From Thermotogota bacterium (GTDB taxonomy: Bacteria; Thermotogota; Thermotogae; Petrotogales; Petrotogaceae), in assembly GCA_029780115.1 (NCBI GenBank), contig JAKOZG010000004.1, positions 124,001 to 188,000 of the forward strand: a stretch of DNA of 64,000 bases, given 5' to 3'. Each line of letters starts with the position of its first letter. The first letter of the stretch is position 1. Below are positions 19,506 through 27,660 of this stretch, piece by piece. The notes under the pieces are model-generated. The model was not told the origin of the DNA. It worked only from the letters and a program-made list of their open reading frames with translations, and did no database searches. A program made the translations under genes and the position numbers.

Positions 19506-22500
19506 CTAAATTTTATCTATGTCTAATTCATTACCTTCTTCATCGTATATCCTAATATCAAGCAATAAACCTTGTAATTCTTTCACTAAAACTTTAAAGC
19601 TTTCTGGTATTCCAGGTTCGGGTAAGTTTTCACCTTTTAAAATCGCTTTGTACACTTCATTTCTTCCTCTAATATCATCAGACTTGTAAGTTAGCATTTC
19701 ATTGAGTGTATGCGCTGCTCCATGTGCTTCTAAGGCCCAAACCTCCATCTCACCGAACCTTTGACCTCCAAAATGAGCTTTACCACCTAGAGGTTGTTGA
19801 TGAATTAACGAATATGGTCCTGTTGAGCGAGCATGAATCTTATCCTTTGCGATATGAGAAAGCTTGAGTATATACATAGAACCAACTGCTACGGGAAAAT
19901 TAAAAGGTTCGCCAGTTCTACCATCTCTTAAAACTATCTTTCCAGTAGGATAGTTATCATCTTCCCCTAGATCAAGACCCTCTTTCTTTCTTATTTTATG
20001 CAGTTCATCCATTATTTCATCTTCTGTAGCTCCATCAAAAATTGGAGATGCATAATAATCATTAGTTAGCATGGAAAGCCAACCTAAATGTAATTCTAAA
20101 ATTTGTCCTATATTCATACGAGATGGAACCCCTAAAGGAGACAAGAGCATTTGCAAGGGTGTACCATCAGGCATGAAAGGCATATCCTCTTTATTTAAAA
20201 TAGTAGAGATTACCCCTTTATTTCCATGTCTACCTGCTAATTTATCTCCCGCTTCAAGAGTTTTCTTGGTAGCTATAAAGACTTTAACATATTTATTTAC
20301 GCCAATTTCCAAAGAAGGTATATCTTTTCGATCAAAAACTTGAACATCTATTACTCTACCTTCAACTCCATGAGGTAACGTTAAGGAAGTATCTTTTACA
20401 TCTCTTCCTTTATCTCCAAAAACTGATTTAATAAGTTTTTCTTCTGGAGAAGTGTCAGATTCTCCTCTTGGGGTTACTTTACCAACTAAAATGTCCCCAG
20501 ACGAAACATAGGATCCTATTTTAACGATTCCTTCTTCATCTAAATTTCTTAATAGATCTTTTTTAACATTAGGGATATCAGCAGTAATTTCTTCTGGTCC
20601 TAATTGGGTATCCATGGCTTTAGTTTCGTACACTTCAATATGAATAGACGTAAAAGTATCGTTTTCTAATAGTTCTTCACTTACTACAATCGCGTCTTCG
20701 AAATTATACCCTTCCCAAGATATGAATCCCACTAAAACGTTCTTTCCCAAAGCAAGTTCTCCCATATCCATAGATGGGCCATCCGCAAGAGGATCTCCTT
20801 TTTCTACGATTTCTCCAACGTCTACTAAAGGCATTTGATTTATGCACATATCTTGGTTAGACCTGACATATTTCATTAAAATGTATTCATCTTTTACAGT
20901 ATTTCCCTCTGAATCTATTATAGGTTCATCTTTGTCATTTAGCCTAGTAATAACTATTTTCCTACCATCTACATAATCAACAAATCCCCGGTGTTCAGCA
21001 AGGATTAAATATCCAGAATCTCTTGCAGCTAACCATTCTACTCCTGTACCAACAAAAGGAGCTTCTGTTTTTAATAATGGTACCGCTTGTCTTTGCATAT
21101 TAGACCCCATAAGAGCTCTGTTAGCATCGTCATGTTCTAAAAAAGGGATCAAAGCAGCTGACACAGAAGCTATTTGCTTAGGAGTAACTGAAATATATTC
21201 TATTTCATCTCTATGGAAGAGCGATACTTTACCTAAATATCTTGCTTCAACGTATTCCGTAGTGATAACTCCATTTTTATTAACTTCAACAGATGCAGGA
21301 GCGATTTTGTGAAGCTCTTCTTCATCTGCAGTTAAATATGTCACTTCTTTATATTCAATTTTTCCTTTTTTTACCTTGTAGTAAGGTGTAGTTAGAAATC
21401 CATACTCATCAACTTTTGCTAAAATTGCTAAAGAGGTTATAAGTCCAATATTAGCTCCTTCGGGTGTTTCTATTGGACACATCCTGCCATAGTGTGAGTG
21501 ATGTACATCTCTAACTTCAAATTTAGCATGTTCTCTCTTTAAGCCACCAGGTCCAATGGCAGATAATCTTCTTTTATGAGTTAATTCGGCAAGAGGATTG
21601 ACTTGATCTAAAAACTGTGATAATTGACTAGTAGCAAAAAATTGATGAAATGCGGTCATTATGGCTCGAGAATTTATTAATGATTGAGGGTTTATTTTGT
21701 TTATAGATTGTGCAACTGCAACCTTTTCGGGAATGTGTTGAACAATTTTCGAAAAGGCTCTTTCAAACTCAACTTTCATTAGTTCACCTACAGAGCGAAC
21801 CCTTTTGTTACCCAGATGATCTCTTGTATCTAAACCTTCAGGTTTTTCAGGTAACTTTAATAAATAACGGGTGGATAATATAATGTCTAGTTTCTCAACA
21901 GCATTAGAGTTGAAAGGATATTTTATCTTTTCTTCCATTTCAGGTGGAATATCTTTGTTTTCAACTTCTCTTAGGTATTCAATATATGCGCCTCGTAATT
22001 TGGTTTGAACTTTTTGCCTACCAATATTGGAGAAATCAAATTTTGAAGGATTAAAATACATATCTTCTATTTCTTCTTTAGCTTTTTGAGGTCTAGGAAT
22101 TTCGTTAGGTTTCAGTTTTGAATAGATCTCCTTATATGCATCTAATGGAGTTAAAACCCCATCTTTTTCATATCTCTTTTTCATCCTATCCAAAGTTACT
22201 TGTGCAACTCTGTTACATACAGTAATAGTTTCCACTTCATTTTCTTTTAAAATATCAATTATTTCAGAAAGTTTCATCCCCATTGTAGATCTTCTAGGAG
22301 GTTCCAACTTTTCAAGTTCTTCAAATTTTAAGTCAGATAAAACAGTACATTCACTATGAAAAGAAACTTCAATATCATCTTCAAGATTAATAGTTTCAGG
22401 AAATAATTTTAGAATATCCAAATCACTTTCGTAACCTAAAGCTCTTAGGAATAGAAAAAGATTAAATTTTCTTTTTCTATCGATTCTAATTTGAAGAATT

Positions 22501-23063
22501 TCTTTACTAGGATTATACAGGATCTCTAACCAAGCGCCTTTATCAGGCAAAAAATGAGCTGTATACATTTCTTTGCTGGTATCAGTTTCTTCTTCTTTTA
22601 TAAAATAAATTCCAGGCGATCGGACAAGTTGGTTTACTATAACCCTTTCTGCACCGTTAACTATAAAGATACCTCTATCGGTCATATATGGGACATTACA
22701 TAAGAATACATCATCTTTTTCGATGATTTCGCCAGTGGAAGTATCTGTTATTCTAACACTTAAATAGACTTTTGCTGCATAAGTTAAACCCTTATCGCGG
22801 CATTCATCTTCAGTTAAAACGGGCTTTTCATATCTCGTATCAAAAAAATCAACTAAGATATCTTTGTTTTTTTTACCAGTAGATTTTACAGATACTTGAA
22901 TGGGCATGTGACTTTTGATACTTTCCAGCAATTTATGATTTAGAAAGTCATTGAAAGAATCTTTTTGTATTTTGACTAAATCTTCGTACAAATTTACATT
23001 TTCTGGGACTTTTCCAAAGAATTTCCTATACCTCTTACCTACTTTTCTAGTGATAGTGTTCAA
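19506..23063 (-). CDS. rpoB: DNA-directed RNA polymerase subunit beta
   Basis: The roughly 1185-residue product includes the rifampicin-pocket segment [20 protein letters not shown], the [12 protein letters not shown] and [10 protein letters not shown] motifs, and the C-terminal [17 protein letters not shown]. Two TTG codons compete as start (23069 and 23063). The second is chosen because GAGGTG lies nine bases before it, whereas the first lies too close. A possible promoter and a hairpin leader are seen at 23124-23162, so rpoBC may be transcribed partly on its own as well as from the upstream ribosomal operon. Confidence 0.97.
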   Translation of the reverse strand: MNTITRKVGKRYRKFFGKVPENVNLYEDLVKIQKDSFNDFLNHKLLESIKSHMPIQVSVKSTGKKNKDILVDFFDTRYEKPVLTEDECRDKGLTYAAKVYLSVRITDTSTGEIIEKDDVFLCNVPYMTDRGIFIVNGAERVIVNQLVRSPGIYFIKEEETDTSKEMYTAHFLPDKGAWLEILYNPSKEILQIRIDRKRKFNLFLFLRALGYESDLDILKLFPETINLEDDIEVSFHSECTVLSDLKFEELEKLEPPRRSTMGMKLSEIIDILKENEVETITVCNRVAQVTLDRMKKRYEKDGVLTPLDAYKEIYSKLKPNEIPRPQKAKEEIEDMYFNPSKFDFSNIGRQKVQTKLRGAYIEYLREVENKDIPPEMEEKIKYPFNSNAVEKLDIILSTRYLLKLPEKPEGLDTRDHLGNKRVRSVGELMKVEFERAFSKIVQHIPEKVAVAQSINKINPQSLINSRAIMTAFHQFFATSQLSQFLDQVNPLAELTHKRRLSAIGPGGLKREHAKFEVRDVHHSHYGRMCPIETPEGANIGLITSLAILAKVDEYGFLTTPYYKVKKGKIEYKEVTYLTADEEELHKIAPASVEVNKNGVITTEYVEARYLGKVSLFHRDEIEYISVTPKQIASVSAALIPFLEHDDANRALMGSNMQRQAVPLLKTEAPFVGTGVEWLAARDSGYLILAEHRGFVDYVDGRKIVITRLNDKDEPIIDSEGNTVKDEYILMKYVRSNQDMCINQMPLVDVGEIVEKGDPLADGPSMDMGELALGKNVLVGFISWEGYNFEDAIVVSEELLENDTFTSIHIEVYETKAMDTQLGPEEITADIPNVKKDLLRNLDEEGIVKIGSYVSSGDILVGKVTPRGESDTSPEEKLIKSVFGDKGRDVKDTSLTLPHGVEGRVIDVQVFDRKDIPSLEIGVNKYVKVFIATKKTLEAGDKLAGRHGNKGVISTILNKEDMPFMPDGTPLQMLLSPLGVPSRMNIGQILELHLGWLSMLTNDYYASPIFDGATEDEIMDELHKIRKKEGLDLGEDDNYPTGKIVLRDGRTGEPFNFPVAVGSMYILKLSHIAKDKIHARSTGPYSLIHQQPLGGKAHFGGQRFGEMEVWALEAHGAAHTLNEMLTYKSDDIRGRNEVYKAILKGENLPEPGIPESFKVLVKELQGLLLDIRIYDEEGNELDIDKI

Positions 23064-23123
23064 AAACAATCACCTCAGCATACGAAAAATATATCTTTAC
23101 AAAACCAAAACTAAACAGCAAAA

Positions 23124-23162
23124 TTCGCATCAGACAAAAAGTCCAATGCGAACTCAATTATA
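23124..23162 (-). promoter_or_regulatory. Promoter -10 and leader hairpin between rplL and rpoB
   Basis: Minus-strand TATAAT (23157-23162) is followed directly by a hairpin with perfect 7-base arms (TTCGCAT at 23146-23152, ATGCGAA at 23124-23130), inner GAC/GTC pairs and a TTTTT loop. After it come only four T, so it would be a leaky attenuator or an RNA-processing site. The -35 is poor. Confidence 0.4.
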
Positions 23163-23201
23163 TCTTTTTTTCTTGAAAATTGTGTTAAAATATTAGTTCA
23201 A

Positions 23202-23585
23202 TTATTTAATTTCGACTTCAGCTCCGGCCTCTACTAATTTCTTTTTGATTTCTTCTGCTTCTTCTTTAGTTACACCTTCCTTTATTTTCGCTTCAGGTGT
23301 ACCGGCTTTTTCTACTAAATCTTTTGCTTCTTTTAGTCCCAATCCTGTTATTTCTCTTACTACCTTTATTACGCCGATTTTCTGTTCTCCAAAGCTTTTT
23401 AAGACTACGTCAAAAGATGTTTTTTCTTCTTCTTCTGGTTGGCCAGCTGCTACGCTAGGAACAGCTGCAGCCATTATAGGAGCCGCTGCAGAAACTCCAA
23501 ATTCTTCTTCTAAAGCTTTGACTAATTCAGCGAGTTCAGCTACTGTCATTTTTTTAATTTCGTTGATAAATTCTTCTTTTGTCAT
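23202..23585 (-). CDS. rplL: 50S ribosomal protein L7/L12
   Basis: This is the acidic stalk protein (127 residues) that recruits translation factors. The N-terminal dimerisation helix ([19 protein letters not shown]), an Ala-rich hinge (about residues 33-55) and the C-terminal factor-binding domain ([24 protein letters not shown]) are all present. It follows rplJ by 19 bases with GGAGGTG upstream. Its yield relative to rplJ would be raised by this strong site, in keeping with the several L7/L12 copies per ribosome. Confidence 0.98.
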   Translation of the reverse strand: MTKEEFINEIKKMTVAELAELVKALEEEFGVSAAAPIMAAAVPSVAAGQPEEEEKTSFDVVLKSFGEQKIGVIKVVREITGLGLKEAKDLVEKAGTPEAKIKEGVTKEEAEEIKKKLVEAGAEVEIK

Positions 23586-23604
23586 CTACCATGCACCTCC
23601 AAAT

Positions 23605-24141
23605 TTACTTATTTTCTTTTATAGCGTTTAAAACATAAACAAGGTTTCTTATATTGCCCGCTAAGGCATTAACTAAACCAAATATTGGATAATTTATACT
23701 TCTAACAACCATAGCATACAACTCCTGTTTTGAAGGAAGTTTTGCGTATTCGCTAGCCTTTTCTGAATCTATTATTTGCCTTTCTAAGATTCCACCTTTG
23801 ATAAAAGGGATTCCTTTGTTAGAATCAGAGAATTTTTTAACAAATTTTAAAACTTCTATGGGATCCACATTTTTAGCATATAATATACCTGTAGGGCCTT
23901 TCAAAAAATCTTCAAAATCTTCTTCAGATTTATCTGCTAATTTAATAGCAGTTTTTAGTAAGGAATTTCTATATACTTTATATACAACATTTTCTTCAAA
24001 ATTGTTGTATAGTTCCATTCTAAATTGATGGGATAAAGGAACATTCATACCAGTAAAATCAATAAAGAGAATTAAATTAGCGTTTTCTAGCGCATCAATG
24101 AAATCTTGAATTAATCCTTTTTTTAGTTCTTTAGTTAACAA
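23605..24141 (-). CDS. rplJ: 50S ribosomal protein L10
   Basis: The 178-residue product anchors L7/L12 dimers to 23S rRNA and acts as autoregulator of its own operon. It has the L10 RNA-binding half (FTGMNVPLSHQFRMELY, VYRNSLLKTAI, GPTGILYA) and the C-terminal helix that carries L7/L12. The start is TTG with AGGAGGTG upstream. Between it and rplA lies a clear L10 leader RNA and an attenuator, so translation or transcription is probably feedback controlled. Confidence 0.97.
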   Translation of the reverse strand: MLTKELKKGLIQDFIDALENANLILFIDFTGMNVPLSHQFRMELYNNFEENVVYKVYRNSLLKTAIKLADKSEEDFEDFLKGPTGILYAKNVDPIEVLKFVKKFSDSNKGIPFIKGGILERQIIDSEKASEYAKLPSKQELYAMVVRSINYPIFGLVNALAGNIRNLVYVLNAIKENK

Positions 24142-24157
24142 AAGAACACCTCCTCAT

Positions 24158-24179
24158 AAAAAAAGCGGCACAAGGCCGC
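24158..24179 (-). terminator. Attenuator terminator ahead of rplJ
   Basis: Minus-strand GCGGC-CTTGT-GCCGC followed by seven T ends about 17 bases before the rplJ start, directly in front of its ribosome binding site. Its place after the L10 leader suggests that L10 binding promotes termination. Confidence 0.8.
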
Positions 24180-24189
24180 GGATTCTAAA

Positions 24190-24298
24190 AGAAATAAATT
24201 TTTAAATTTCTTCCATTTATTTCTTTACTTTTCCACGTACCTCTGTAGGCGAGAATTTTACTCTTATCTTGTAAAAGACCTACTTTCTTTGGTACGTA
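24190..24298 (-). ncRNA. Ribosomal protein L10 leader
   Basis: On the minus strand the outer arms ACGTACC (24291-24297) and GGTACGT (24235-24241) enclose GTAGG/CCTAC (24279-24283 with 24245-24249) and a TTTTAC/GTAAAA top stem. The A-rich internal loops have AAAGAAA on one side and AGA on the other. This layered stem with purine-rich internal loops is the hallmark of the L10 leader that L10(L12)4 binds. A further 10-base-pair hairpin (24190-24199 with 24215-24224) and the attenuator follow. Confidence 0.8.
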
Positions 24299-24327
24299 GT
24301 ATTAAATTTCAATATTCAAACAAATTA

Positions 24328-25038
24328 TTAGGCAACTTTGCTCAAATTAAGAGTACTTAAGTCTAAAGATATTGCAGGACCCATTGTAGGAGCGATAACT
24401 ACGTTTTTAATAAATTTACCTTTTAAACTCTCTGGTTTCATTTTATTAATTTGATCAAGTGCCGAAAGTAAATTTTCTTTGAGGTCTTCATTATCAAATG
24501 AAACTTTGCCTATTGGTATATGTATATTGCCAGTTCTATCATTTCTAACTTCTATTTTTCCAGCTTTAAATTCTTTAACAGCTTGTGCTACGTTATCTGT
24601 GACGGTGCCGGCTTTCGGTGATGGCATCAAGCCACGAGGGCCCAAAATCTTACCGAGCTTTGCGATTTTAGGCATCATGTTTGGAGTAGCAATGGCCACA
24701 TCAAAATCTGTCCATCCTTCAGAACTTATTTTCTCTATTAAATCGTCTGATCCAACATAATCTGCGCCGGCTTGACGAGCCTCCTCTGCCTTTTCACCTT
24801 CAGCAAACACCAAAACTCTTACCATTTTACCAGTGCCTTTTGGCAACAAAATTGTTCCTCTAATATTTTGATCTGTCTTTTTGGGATCTATTCCTAAAGT
24901 TATATGTAATTCAACAGTTCCATCAAATTTTGTATAGGAAACTTTTTTTACAAGCTCAATAGCTTCTTCGATACTGTACCTTTTTGTTCTATCCACTAGT
25001 TTTAAAGCTTCTTTGTATTTTTTTCCTCTTTTTGGCAT
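24328..25038 (-). CDS. rplA: 50S ribosomal protein L1
   Basis: The 236-residue product binds 23S rRNA at the mobile L1 stalk that helps release E-site tRNA. Family motifs include [40 protein letters not shown] and [17 protein letters not shown]. Start ATG follows GGAGGAG. It lies 19 bases after rplK. In many bacteria L1 represses the rplKA message; no obvious L1 mimic was recognised here. Confidence 0.98.
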   Translation of the reverse strand: MPKRGKKYKEALKLVDRTKRYSIEEAIELVKKVSYTKFDGTVELHITLGIDPKKTDQNIRGTILLPKGTGKMVRVLVFAEGEKAEEARQAGADYVGSDDLIEKISSEGWTDFDVAIATPNMMPKIAKLGKILGPRGLMPSPKAGTVTDNVAQAVKEFKAGKIEVRNDRTGNIHIPIGKVSFDNEDLKENLLSALDQINKMKPESLKGKFIKNVVIAPTMGPAISLDLSTLNLSKVA

Positions 25039-25057
25039 AGCTATTCCTCCTCCCTCT

Positions 25058-25486
25058 CTAGCCTTCGACTATTTCTATTCCCATGCTTTCTGCCGTTCCG
25101 GCTATGGTTCTCATAGCAGCATCTATGTCTTTAGCAGTTAGATCTTTCATCTTTACTTCGGCTATTTCTCTTAGCTGGGATTTTGTGATTTTACCTACCA
25201 CTTCTTTTCCAGGTTCCTTGGCTCCAGATTTTACACCAACTGTTTTTTTTAGTAAAAACGAAGCGGGAGGAGTTTTTACTACAAAAGAAAAGGAACGATC
25301 TCCATAGATAGTAATTTCTACAGGCAAAAGAGTTCCTGCTTGATCAGCTGTAAGCGCGTTAAATTTTTTACAAAATTCCATTAAATTTACTCCATATTGG
25401 CCTAACGCTGGGCCAACAGGAGGTGCAGGAGTTGCCTTTCCTGCTTCTAATTGAAGTTTTACTACTCTAATAACTTTCTTTGCCAT
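25058..25486 (-). CDS. rplK: 50S ribosomal protein L11
   Basis: The 142-residue product forms the GTPase-associated centre with 23S rRNA helices 43-44. It shows the N-terminal [20 protein letters not shown] motif, including the conserved prolines of the thiopeptide site, and the rRNA-binding C-terminus [18 protein letters not shown]. It follows nusG by 61 bases with a GGAGGAAG site. Confidence 0.98.
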   Translation of the reverse strand: MAKKVIRVVKLQLEAGKATPAPPVGPALGQYGVNLMEFCKKFNALTADQAGTLLPVEITIYGDRSFSFVVKTPPASFLLKKTVGVKSGAKEPGKEVVGKITKSQLREIAEVKMKDLTAKDIDAAMRTIAGTAESMGIEIVEG

Positions 25487-25547
25487 TCAATCTCTTCCTC
25501 CTTGTGGTATATCGGGAATAATCCCTCCCACTCTCGTTATGTTAAAT

Positions 25548-26612
25548 TTAATCGATAATTTTTTCAATTTCACTTAATGAAAGTGTAACAGTTGTCTCTC
25601 TTCCGAACATGCTTACACCCACTTTTACCTCTTGTTTTTCTAAATCGATACCTTTTATTTTTCCTGTAAAGTATTCAAAAGGTCCGCTGATTATCTTAAT
25701 ATGCTCTCCGATTTCAAAATCGGTTCTAATTTCTTGAACCTTTTTCTTTTCGAATTCTTCTTCCCCTATCAATCTCAACACCACATTAATTTCATTTTTT
25801 GGAAGTTTGAAAGGTTTGCCTCCTATGTTTAAAAAAGTTGACACATAAGGTATCTTTTTAATAGTTTCTTCAACTTCTTTAGTATACATCATTTCAATAA
25901 ATATGTATCCAGGGAATAAATTTTTCTTCTTAGTTTTTATCAATCTAATTTCTTTAATGAGAGGAGTTTCTCGTATATCTATTCTCCCAGCAAATTTTGC
26001 CCTATATTCTTTAGCATCCCCAATTACTTCCTCGGCTTCTACAATTATTCCAACTTTATAAATTTCTGATTTGAAAGTTTCTTTTGGAACAATATATACT
26101 TCGTTTTCTCCTGACTCAGTTTGAACGACTATTCTTTTAACCTTTTCTATACTTACAATCTCACCATCCACATCACATTCATATTCAAAATTTTTGCTCA
26201 GTGGAGTTCCGGACGATACTTTTTTTCCTACTCTTAAACCTGCTATTATTCCTACACTTTCTGGTATTAAAAAAGTTTTTGAGTATTTTTTCCCTTCAGT
26301 TTCAACCATAATTTTTCGGTAATTTTTTACCTCAATGATCTTTCCTTTTGATTTGACTTTGGTAGGTGGTTCCTTAGCAAGCAAATCACCTTTTTTTACA
26401 TCCTTGCCTTTCTTTACAAACAGCTCCGCTTCTTTCGACACAAATATTCTGTCTATTCGCCTATTTGTGTAATTTAATTCTTCTATTTCAGGAATAACGA
26501 TTCTTCCAACATATTTGTCATATCCAAGATTTTTGATTTTCTCTTCAATATTTTCTTTGACTTTGTTTTCCATTCCAGAATATACTTGTAAAACATACCA
26601 TTCTTTACGCAT
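25548..26612 (-). CDS. nusG: Transcription elongation factor NusG, long form with inserted domain
   Basis: NusG binds RNA polymerase through its NGN domain and couples to Rho or the ribosome through its KOW domain. The protein is 354 residues, about twice the usual length. The NGN core is split: residues 1-45 (WYVLQVYSGMENKVKENIEEK) start it, and KKNLFPGYIFIEM near residue 235 resumes it. In between lies a roughly 180-residue Lys/Glu/Val-rich insert with two repeated beta units (KKGKDVKKGDLLAKEP, then GKKVSSGTPLSKNF). The KOW domain SGPFEYFTGKIKGID is at the end. T. maritima NusG carries a comparable insert, so this is a lineage trait and not a fusion artefact. Confidence 0.96.
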   Translation of the reverse strand: MRKEWYVLQVYSGMENKVKENIEEKIKNLGYDKYVGRIVIPEIEELNYTNRRIDRIFVSKEAELFVKKGKDVKKGDLLAKEPPTKVKSKGKIIEVKNYRKIMVETEGKKYSKTFLIPESVGIIAGLRVGKKVSSGTPLSKNFEYECDVDGEIVSIEKVKRIVVQTESGENEVYIVPKETFKSEIYKVGIIVEAEEVIGDAKEYRAKFAGRIDIRETPLIKEIRLIKTKKKNLFPGYIFIEMMYTKEVEETIKKIPYVSTFLNIGGKPFKLPKNEINVVLRLIGEEEFEKKKVQEIRTDFEIGEHIKIISGPFEYFTGKIKGIDLEKQEVKVGVSMFGRETTVTLSLSEIEKIID

Positions 26613-26698
26613 CTTTAAAAAATCACCACGTTTTTGAATTCAATTTGTTAAATTTATCAATTTTTTAATTTTTTAATATTAATTAATATTAGTTGGTG

Positions 26699-26917
26699 TT
26701 AAGGTGAAGAAGAAGGAGTTATACCCAAGAAAAAAGGATACACCAAACGTGTAAAAAATTGGACTAAACCAAAATCAACAACAAATAAATAAGCTGCTAC
26801 GACTACCAAAATAACCAGAACAACTAAAGTGGAATTTAGCAACTCTTTTTTTGTAGGCCACTTAATTTTTTTTGCTTCTTGCCAAACTGATGTTAAAAAA
26901 ATCCAAAATTTTGACAT
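26699..26917 (-). CDS. secE: Preprotein translocase subunit SecE
   Basis: The 72-residue product has the single-span bacterial SecE pattern: an amphipathic helix with EAKKIKWPTKKELLNST, then one membrane segment (about residues 30-52). SecE clamps the SecY channel. It sits between rpmG and nusG in the order found across bacteria. The tail ends in Pro and Ser. Confidence 0.95.
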   Translation of the reverse strand: MSKFWIFLTSVWQEAKKIKWPTKKELLNSTLVVLVILVVVAAYLFVVDFGLVQFFTRLVYPFFLGITPSSSP

Positions 26918-26958
26918 TTAAAACACTCCTACTTTTTAAAGTATGTGCTAATTTATGA

Positions 26959-27123
26959 TTAAATCTTTGATTCAACGTGTAAAGTGTGTTTACGACACTT
27001 TGGACAATATTTCTTTAGTTCTATTTTTTTCTTAAAGTTTCTATTTTTTTTCTTGTAATAGTTTCTGTTATTACATTCAGTGCATTTTAATGAAAAATTT
27101 ATGATCGGGGTCTTTGCTGCCAT
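26959..27123 (-). CDS. rpmG: 50S ribosomal protein L33
   Basis: A 54-residue product read from ATG at 27123, preceded by AGAGGTG, begins MAAKTPIINFSLKCTECNNR. It keeps both CxxC pairs (Cys14, Cys17, Cys40, Cys43), so it is the zinc-containing form of L33. The C-terminal KKYCPKCRKHTLHVE is typical. It lies between the tRNA genes and secE, a conserved placing. No zinc-free second copy is in the window. Confidence 0.93.
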   Translation of the reverse strand: MAAKTPIINFSLKCTECNNRNYYKKKNRNFKKKIELKKYCPKCRKHTLHVESKI

Positions 27124-27168
27124 AATTTCACCTCTCTTGTAGAGTAGATAAGTAGATCATAAGAATAA

Positions 27169-27255
27169 TGGTGGTGAGGGAAGGATTCGAACCTTCGAAG
27201 GCAATCTGCCAGCGGATTTACAGTCCGCCCCCTTTGGCCTCTCGGGCACCTCACC
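27169..27255 (-). tRNA. tRNA-Tyr (anticodon GTA)
   Basis: The minus-strand sequence folds as a class II tRNA with a GGTGAGG/CCTCACC acceptor stem, anticodon loop CTGTAAA, a long variable arm, a TTCGAAT T-loop, discriminator A and an encoded CCA. GTA reads Tyr codons. It lies 28 bases after the tRNA-Thr gene and before rpmG in the same transcript. Confidence 0.93.
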
Positions 27256-27283
27256 GAAATGACCATACTTTTTATTCCTTATG

Positions 27284-27359
27284 TGGAGCCGATGAAGGGA
27301 CTCGAACCCCCAACCTGCTGATTACAAGTCAGCCGCTCTGCCAATTGAGCTACATCGGC
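27284..27359 (-). tRNA. tRNA-Thr (anticodon TGT)
   Basis: This is a 76-base minus-strand tRNA with acceptor GCCGATG/CATCGGC, anticodon loop TTGTAAT, T-loop TTCGAGT, discriminator T and encoded CCA. It is the first transcribed element of the ribosomal supercluster, 25 bases from the consensus promoter -10. Confidence 0.94.
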
Positions 27360-27384
27360 ATGAAATATTATTCAACTGCAAAAG

Positions 27385-27413
27385 ATTATATCAAAACAGT
27401 GAATGATTGTCAA
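27385..27413 (-). promoter_or_regulatory. Perfect consensus promoter for the tRNA/ribosomal/rpo supercluster
   Basis: Minus-strand TTGACA (27408-27413) and TATAAT (27385-27390) are separated by exactly 17 bases. Both hexamers match consensus in every position, as expected for stable RNA and ribosomal protein transcription. Confidence 0.9.
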
Positions 27414-27505
27414 TTGCATTTGAGTTAAAAAAAGATTAAAACGAATATATTATATTAAATATTTGTTTAAAAAACCAATTTCTATCAAATTTAACTTTAT
27501 TTACT

Positions 27506-27533
27506 TTGTTTTTAATAATATTCATGATACAAT
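27506..27533 (+). promoter_or_regulatory. Promoter for clpC-radA-disA
   Basis: TTGTTT (27506-27511), sixteen bases, TACAAT (27528-27533). The stretch from 27414 to 27660 has no gene. It holds this promoter and a leader of about 120 bases with a GGGGTAGCC segment of unknown meaning. I see no CIRCE or CtsR-like operator. Confidence 0.5.
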
Positions 27534-27660
27534 TATAGTGAAAAACAAAGCAGTTTTAGTTACTATTTTTTGGGGTAGCCAGTGTTTTTATATGAATCAT
27601 TATAACAATATAAAATTAGAATAGAATCATATAGGTTGATGGTAGTAAGGAGGAGAAGAC

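Noticed and set aside
23245-23631. A 128-codon plus-strand frame across rplL
   Set aside because: It is the complement of the L7/L12 gene, Ala/Ser-rich from its codon usage, and has no ribosome binding site or homology.
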